Source: Leuctra nigra (Eukaryota; Arthropoda; Insecta; Plecoptera; Leuctridae). Taken from it: 64,000 bases of DNA. Numbering within the stretch: position 1 is the first letter of the stretch; each line of letters begins with the position of its first letter. This document shows, one piece after another, positions 57,873 to 64,000 of the stretch. The position numbers and the translations under genes are program-made. Below the pieces are notes generated by a model. The model was given only the letters and a program-made list of their open reading frames with translations. It did no database searches and was not told where the DNA came from. Location: NCBI GenBank assembly GCA_934045905.1, contig OW203763.1, positions 20,883,108 through 20,947,107 of the forward strand, given 5' to 3'.

Positions 57873-58348
57873 ATGCATACTGCGCATAAACAATTATATT
57901 CATTACAAAACTATATTCGACATTTTCTTTTTGTCGTTAGTCATAATGTAATTTTTCCTCAGTTAATAAGCATTTTCCTGAACATTTTAAAAATATTCTC
58001 CGTTTTCTTTAAATTCCCTACATTAGCAAGGAATAAACGAATGAATGATGGATGCATTATTAATTAGTCTTGCTGGGAGGATATTGCAAGTGGAGGTCTA
58101 ATTATAAAAAAATAAGTCTAAAATAGCTGTGGCATGGCCTCATTGATGCTTAAGCCATCAATGCTTAGTATGCATTAATTAATTAGGTGGATTGTACTAC
58201 ACTCAGATAAAGTAGCACCTATAGGTACGTTACAGGTACAACATCTCGTTTCTGTTCCAAAAAGTGCATTATTTAACGTTTTATGTTTTAAATTGATCAA
58301 CCTGAAAAAAGAATAAATTATTTAATATATTTTAAGTACTTATTTTTA

Positions 58349-58660
58349 TTGTGTAATATAATTGTATGTTATTTATTTTGTGTAGAAATGGTCGTATTTC
58401 AAATTCCAATTCTGACATTTCAAATTTCGCGCGCAAGTCGATACCTTATATCGATACCGTACATGAACGACCTTCGAGTTCGATTTCGATACGATATGTG
58501 TGTTGGCAACACTTCAAGAAGGGAGCCCGACCAAACGAAAGAGCAAGGGTCATGTTCATTTCAAGCTCAGATTATTCATAGTAAGGAAGGAGTTACAGAG
58601 AGGCCAAACTGCCAGCGTAGTTATAATAATTTATTAAACACATTACAAAAAAATATTACA
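58349..58660 (+). promoter_or_regulatory. Gpdh promoter and 5' UTR region with DRE motif
   Basis: TATCGATA, the perfect core of the insect DRE/DREF element, lies at 58449-58456, about 205 bp before the ATG. It is surrounded by several cgatac/tcgat repeats and a ttggcaaca motif. This patch is less AT-rich than its flanks. No TATA box is clear. The promoter role is inferred from position and motif. Confidence 0.5.
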
Positions 58661-58704
58661 ATGCCTGAGAAGAGGAAAGTGTGTATTATCGGTTCCGGAA
58701 ACTG
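58661..58704 (+). CDS. Gpdh1: Gpdh exon 1
   Basis: The ATG sits in a good animal context (ttacaatg). It encodes [14 protein letters not shown] plus two bases of Trp; donor gtaagt at 58705. The frame is also open upstream back to 58349, but the family begins close to this Met. Confidence 0.93.
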
Positions 58705-61700
58705 GTAAGTGCGCGACCTATCGCCTTCATATTTTCGTTACACCCCCTTAGCCTAGATAAGTTTGTCAACACCCCCAACCCTCTTCATGTTGCAGTTCGA
58801 TTCAGCTGACCTATTTTAAATTACATTTTAATGATATTGATTCTTTTTAGTTTTTTGTATTAATTATGTAATGTTCATAATTCATGTTTACTTCCAGGGG
58901 TTCAGCGATCGCAAAAATCATTGGTTTCAATGCTCAAAGGCATGAAACCATCGCTGAGCGAGTTACAATGTATGTTTATGAGGAAATGATTGACGGTAAA
59001 AAGCTGACTGAGATCATCAATGAAACCCACGAAAATGTCAAGTATCTGCCAGGTCATAAACTTCCTGCAAATGTGGTATGTTTGCCTTGAATACAAACAG
59101 TTCCTGCATATCAAACCTTCAGGATGTCTAGGCACTCCACTCCTGTTATCTCTTGTTTTTTAGGGAAATCTCAAAGGTTTACAATTTATTAACTAACAGA
59201 CTAACAGATATGGGGTTGGTTTTATAATTCCTAATACTTTTCTTGACATTTGAACATATTACTTTATTCTCTAGTGGTATTTTCTCACAATTTGTAGTTT
59301 ACCTCTAGGTTCATGGGTGCATGGTTATAGTGCAAATGATTTTAATATTACCTATGACATTGGGTTGCACCATAGCTGTACTCTTGACAAATTATTTTCA
59401 CCCCTCTGTAAGTGTGTGTGTAGGAGGAGGGGTAAGGAGGGGTATTCAATGAATGATTTTTTTTATCTGTTCACTTGCCAAGAGATGTGAGGAGAAGTAA
59501 TACTATTGTCTAAATTCAGGCTCCCCTTTAACATGTGTCTTGCAGAACACCTGTCTTTGATCTTCACTAAAATACCTTTAAATAGCAGTGCATGTTGTAA
59601 TAAGTGCATCCATATTTACCCATGAATTACCAGGGGATAATGAACAACTGGTTAGAAGTGAGAGCATTTTACAAATTTTAACTACTGAGACCATTCAGTC
59701 AATGTTCCTGTAGGTAATCAAAACTATTTTGATTGCATTTTCATCTTATTTTTAAGGTGTGGGTGATGATATGGGGGTATGGTACATAGGCAATTAAAAA
59801 AGTTGATTAATTAAAAGATTCTACAAATGGAATAACCTGCCAACTATTATAATTGGTGTTGATCATTCAAAGTAGTAGGTAGGTAGTATTTTTCTGGGTA
59901 TGGAAAATAAATTTGTTGTTAACCATGGGACTCTCTAGACATCCTGATCACACGACTCTTGAGTGATGATTGCATAGAACCATGTCAATAGAGAGCAGAC
60001 AACTTGCAGACATTCAAGGAAACAAATTGAGTTGGATCCTGATTTTACAGTCTTTATCAGCTGATTGGGAGGATTGTTTGGACAATTTCTCTTGGTTCGG
60101 GCTAATTAAAGATTTAATTGAAATGATATGCAATATTCCTTGTATTTCTAGAAGTAGGAATGCTGTTACATAGGTACAAGGAAATGTTCTCTAGGTGTAA
60201 AATCTAAAATACAGACTAAGTCATAGTTTTCTCTTATGTACCTATTCCAATAAGTGCTATCAAAGAAAATGTTTACCTTGATGGATACTTCAGTCATTTA
60301 CCATCTTGACTTATTGCTTATTGATTGATAAGGATTGGATTAAGCGAACCCACCCACCCCCTGTCTATTGCTTCAGACACTTGGCATTGACCATCATTCT
60401 GAGTATGATTTCCTCCTAATTTCTTCCGTTTTCTTTAAATATTCTTTCATAACGAGAATAATTTCCTTCCTTTAGGTGTGCATGTTTTATTTAACCCATC
60501 AGATTTGTTGTCTGAATTCTATGAATCAATATTTTCAATCAAGTACTATCCTCAACTCTGATTGAAACATTGATCCGTGTAATTCAGGGTTCAGACATCT
60601 AACAAAGCATTGATATCTTTGTTATTCATTACGTCGCTCATATTACAGATTTAACATTGAAGATTTCTCAGCTAATCAATAATTCCTTCGACCTTGAATC
60701 TGTTAGACATGTTCGTAAGTAGGTTATATCCTCAATGGTGGTGTCATTATTTTTAACCTGTTTATCAATGTGAATTTCAATTTCATTACCACGAGTTATA
60801 TTTTTGTCTTTAACATGACCTTCAATCCATCTGAAAGCTACTCAAGGTTAAAATATGTGTGTTTAAATGTAGTATTGATTGTCACCTTCAGGGTTTAGAT
60901 TGAATCTAATGGAGTAGGACCTTACATAATGTATGTGTTGAATTATTTTGTATTTTTTGTGTGCTATTTCGGTGGTAGTGATGAGCTGTATATTTTAATA
61001 ATTTATGCTAATTGCTTCTATTGTGATAACCACATTGTTAATGAAAGTATACTTTCTTGGCTGCTCAATGTACATTCATGTAAAGGCTAGTTCAGGCTTA
61101 AAAATAACTAGTACCTATGTGCATAGTTACCAAATGAATTATGTACCTAATGCCAGCCAATAAACTTGTATAAATTTGATACACCTAATTTACATTTTAT
61201 GACAATTAATTCGAGTACCTACCTAATTCGAGTTCAATCTTTTAGACTAAAAGCATTAGAATGAAAAAATCCAATGCCACAAAATTACTTGTTTCTTTCA
61301 GAAATCTTGAGTTGGCAAACCCAAACTTGTGGCTGCCAATTAATAAATCTTGAACATCTACAGCAATAAAAACATACATATCGAAGATTTTTTTGTGTTT
61401 TTGTTTGCAAGTTTGTTTTTAACTTTCTGGATGATTTAGGTGGCCATCCCTGATGTGGTGGAAGCAGCCAAGGAAGCTGACATCCTTGTGTTTGTGGTGC
61501 CTCATCAATTCATCCGCAATCTCTGTGCCACATTACTCGGCAGGATCAAGCCTTCAGCGGTGGGATTATCACTAATCAAGGTAAACAATAGAGAAAATAA
61601 ACTTCATTCACTCCTGCCTCAAAGTCAAAGATAATTGGATAATATTCCCCTACAGTGTAAGTTACACTAATCTATACAGTTAGGTACCTACCTACACAAC

Positions 61701-63600
61701 ACTCAATTGTCAAGTTTTAACTTTTATTTTCAATCATTCATTTCAATCTCTGTAGCATTTCATAGAATTCATTGCTATTTCTCTTTTTTTAATATATATT
61801 TATTTTTTGCAAGTCATTAATTTATCTTGCCACTTTGACTACCTTTCCTAATTTGTTTTACTCTGTGATATCTATCTGTAATCAATTCAGATTTAAAAAG
61901 TTTTCACTTTAATAGCAACATCCAAAGTTCAATAATTGAACAAATATACAACAGCCTACATTTAGACATCTCAAATCTTTACTTTCTTTATCATCATGTG
62001 TTTATCAAATTCTTTATTTACAAATTCATTTTACTTTATATTTTTTAAAAAACTCTTCAGGCATGAAATGTGCATTTAAGTTTCATAAAGGCAAGCTATT
62101 GCCAAAGAGTTCCTTCACTTGGGGATATTCATTCTGCAATGGTTTCTTCGTTGATGACCGTTTATGTTGACCCTGAAAAGGGTCCATCAACAAGCCCATC
62201 AATAAAGAACATCACGAAAGAAACCACTGCAGTAAATCCTAAACTAGTTGTCGATTCAATGCAAGCGTAATTGTTAAGATATTGAGGTACTATAGATCAT
62301 TCCATCCATTCCAGTAAAATTACATACATCATTCTAAACTTAGTAATTTTCAATTTCATTGCAAATTAAATGTTACCTGTTGTGTAATTGTTGTAACCTA
62401 CCTAGTTACAATTTGCAGACATGTCACTAACTACATATCTTTATTTTTTATGTTTCCTAATCATTTCAAATAACAAACTTTCACTCTTTGACAGGGAGTT
62501 TCTATTTCCGCTAAGCTAATACAGAGAATACATTTTTGAATCTTTCCACATTGAAGATAATACCTAATTAATTACTTTCAAATCAACTCTAAACAGGTAG
62601 CAACTTAGAATTATACTGTGCAGTGTTTATTTTGCTTGTTCATCGAATGTTTCAATATGAGGGCATATTGCAAGTGTTGAAAATTTAACAGAATCAATCA
62701 ATGTTTTGTTTCGTTTGGCAGGGTTTTGACCAGAAAGCTGGCGGTGGCATTGAGCTTATCTCCCACATCATCACCCGCCACCTCAACATCCCATGCAACG
62801 TGTTAATGGGCGCCAACTTAGCCGGCGAAGTAGCGGATGAGAAGTTCTGCGAGACAACCATCGGGTGCAAGGATCGCCGTCTTGCGCCTTTCTTCCGAGA
62901 CCTCATCCAGACCGACTACTTCCGAGTGGTTGTAGTCGAGGATTCGGATGCTGTTGAAGTTTGTGGCGCCCTCAAGGTAAATCAATTCGTATTCATCTGA
63001 TTCCAATGTTTCCTATCAAATTGATTTCTAAACTCATGTTTTATTTTTGTGTTCATGTGTTGTTAGAGTTATAGGTTAAAATATAAATGTAGTAGAGACT
63101 GTGTTGCATCAAAAATTTGTTTTCAGTACATTTTATATCTGACCTGTCTGTTCAAGAAATTAGTTTTAATTTGTACCTACTTGAATTTTAAATGCGCATT
63201 ATCTAGTATCCATTACAAACTCAGTTCTGTCTTGCTTATTGGCTAGATTTTGGATGGACGGTTTTATTAATAAGTGTGTTTTGAATATAAAACCTAACAG
63301 AGTGATTTTTGAGAGCAAAATGATGGAGAGATTTGCTACGACTTACCATGTTATTCTACATTGTTACAGAACATCGTTGCGTGTGGTGCAGGCTTCGTCG
63401 ATGGCTTAGGTCTCGGCGACAACACCAAGGCAGCCGTACTCCGACTCGGTCTCATGGAGATGATTAAGTTCGTCGATGTCTTCTACCCCGGCTCACAACT
63501 GTCGACATTCTTCGAGTCGTGCGGCGTCGCAGATTTGGTGACGACGTGCTATGGCGGTCGCAACCGTCGTGTCTCGGAGGCCTTCGTCAAGACAAAGAAG
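58661..63600 (+). CDS. Gpdh1: Glycerol-3-phosphate dehydrogenase (NAD+), cytosolic; 3' end beyond window
   Basis: The enzyme interconverts dihydroxyacetone phosphate and sn-glycerol 3-phosphate with NADH in the cytosol, feeding the glycerophosphate shuttle and lipid synthesis. Exons: 58661-58704, 58898-59075, 61440-61580, 62722-62976 and 63370-63600. The phases join in frame to give 283 residues. The start ATG gives [16 protein letters not shown], with the GxGxxG NAD-binding loop split by intron 1. Other family marks are [20 protein letters not shown], the LIKG lysine (K121), catalytic K206 in [25 protein letters not shown], and substrate-binding GGRNR (R270). About 65-80 C-terminal residues of the usual ~350 are missing because the window ends. 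In Drosophila the last exons are alternatively spliced into isozymes, which cannot be seen here. Confidence 0.96.
58898..59075 (+). CDS. Gpdh1: Gpdh exon 2
   Basis: Acceptor is gtttacttccag, donor gtatgt at 59076, phases 2 to 0. It completes [15 protein letters not shown] and encodes [20 protein letters not shown] and [15 protein letters not shown]. Confidence 0.95.
59076..61439 (+). other. Gpdh intron 2
   Basis: 2.4 kb of AT-rich sequence, with no supported features. Confidence 0.7.
61440..61580 (+). CDS. Gpdh1: Gpdh exon 3
   Basis: Acceptor is tggatgatttag, donor gtaaac at 61581, phase 0 at both ends (47 codons). It encodes [29 protein letters not shown] and ends SLIK; the lysine belongs to the conserved LIKG motif. 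Confidence 0.95.
61581..62721 (+). other. Gpdh intron 3
   Basis: An open frame at 62070-62270 (66 codons, including [18 protein letters not shown]) has coding-like composition but no family resemblance. Otherwise AT-rich. Confidence 0.55.
62722..62976 (+). CDS. Gpdh1: Gpdh exon 4
   Basis: Acceptor is tcgtttggcag, donor gtaaat at 62977, phase 0 at both ends (85 codons). It encodes [37 protein letters not shown] and ends EVCGALK with the catalytic lysine. Confidence 0.96.
63370..63600 (+). CDS. Gpdh1: Gpdh exon 5
   Basis: Acceptor is cattgttacag, phase 0. It encodes [40 protein letters not shown] and [11 protein letters not shown]. After 63600 the open frame runs 17 more codons ([10 protein letters not shown] and on) that do not resemble the family, so an intron is placed at AAG|gtggaa. 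The donor is non-consensus and the end is therefore approximate. Confidence 0.88.
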
Positions 63601-64000
63601 GTGGAAGCTGCATTTTGGGTTATTAGATTCCTTGGAGATGGGTTCAAGAAATGAAGGAGGGTACAGGGGAAGAATGATACAAGTCCAGTTTTGGAGAAAA
63701 TGAGATTAAGATATGTCATCGGGTTTATTGCTTCCCATGAGCTTTCAAAATATGCTCTCGATTTGTAGGAAATATTGATAAAATTCCTCAAAAGATATAC
63801 TTAAACTTATGATGTCAATGCATGAACTTTCACTTTTCAGACGCATGTATCTTCGAATTGTATCAAATGGACTTGTATCGTTCTTTACTTGTACCTAGGG
63901 GTGTGCGAAGGTGGATTTTTGATTTCGAAGTCGAAGTCGAAGATTTTGATTTCACTCAAAAAAATCAGAATTTGGAACAAAAAATTAAAAAAACGTTTTT
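63601..64000 (+). other. Gpdh intron 5, start
   Basis: The last 100 bases contain gaagtcgaagtcgaag and A-rich runs. No Gpdh C-terminal exon is visible before the window ends. Confidence 0.55.

Noticed and set aside
58349..58660. 104-residue N-terminal extension of Gpdh
   Set aside because: The family starts near MPEKRKVC. The upstream stretch is promoter-like, with DRE and tcgat repeats.

Overview
The window is nuclear DNA of an insect. Evidence: AT-rich non-coding sequence, multi-exon genes with GT-AG introns of up to about 6 kb, tRNA-derived SINE-like repeats, foldback elements and minisatellites, and two recognisable animal genes, both on the plus strand. The species cannot be fixed from the sequence. 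The order seen (Fasciclin 1 followed by Gpdh) is not that of Drosophila, where the two lie on different chromosomes. Nothing bacterial, viral or CRISPR-like is visible.

Layout. 1-19390: no convincing coding exon. It holds SINE-like copies, a ~540 bp inverted-repeat (MITE-like) element at 9338-9876, two GC-rich islands and several long G or C runs. It may be intergenic DNA or the large first intron of the next gene.

19391-51626: ten exons of Fasciclin 1 (Fas1), a GPI-anchored neuronal and epithelial adhesion protein with four FAS1 domains. All exon phases join without a break and give 611 residues to the stop. The first coding exon (signal peptide plus about 15 residues) was not found. The introns carry three striking tandem arrays: a 52/47 bp array at 19618-20493, a GC-rich 110 bp array at 27581-28569, and a ~40 bp array of about 50 units at 31820-33844. 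They also hold a ~230 bp foldback, retroposon tails and a dispersed repeat pair. A 21-bp in-frame micro-exon candidate at 50537-50557 would insert seven residues, with an N-glycosylation sequon, into the fourth FAS1 domain.

51627-58340: Fas1 3' UTR with a good poly(A) signal near 52849, then intergenic DNA with candidate CRE and RFX X-box sites.

58341-64000: promoter region with a DRE-type TATCGATA, then the first five coding exons (283 residues) of cytosolic NAD-dependent glycerol-3-phosphate dehydrogenase (Gpdh). The gene runs out of the window before its C-terminal exons.

The two genes have no obvious functional link. Fas1 acts at the cell surface in axon guidance and adhesion. Gpdh serves the glycerophosphate shuttle and lipid metabolism in the cytosol.
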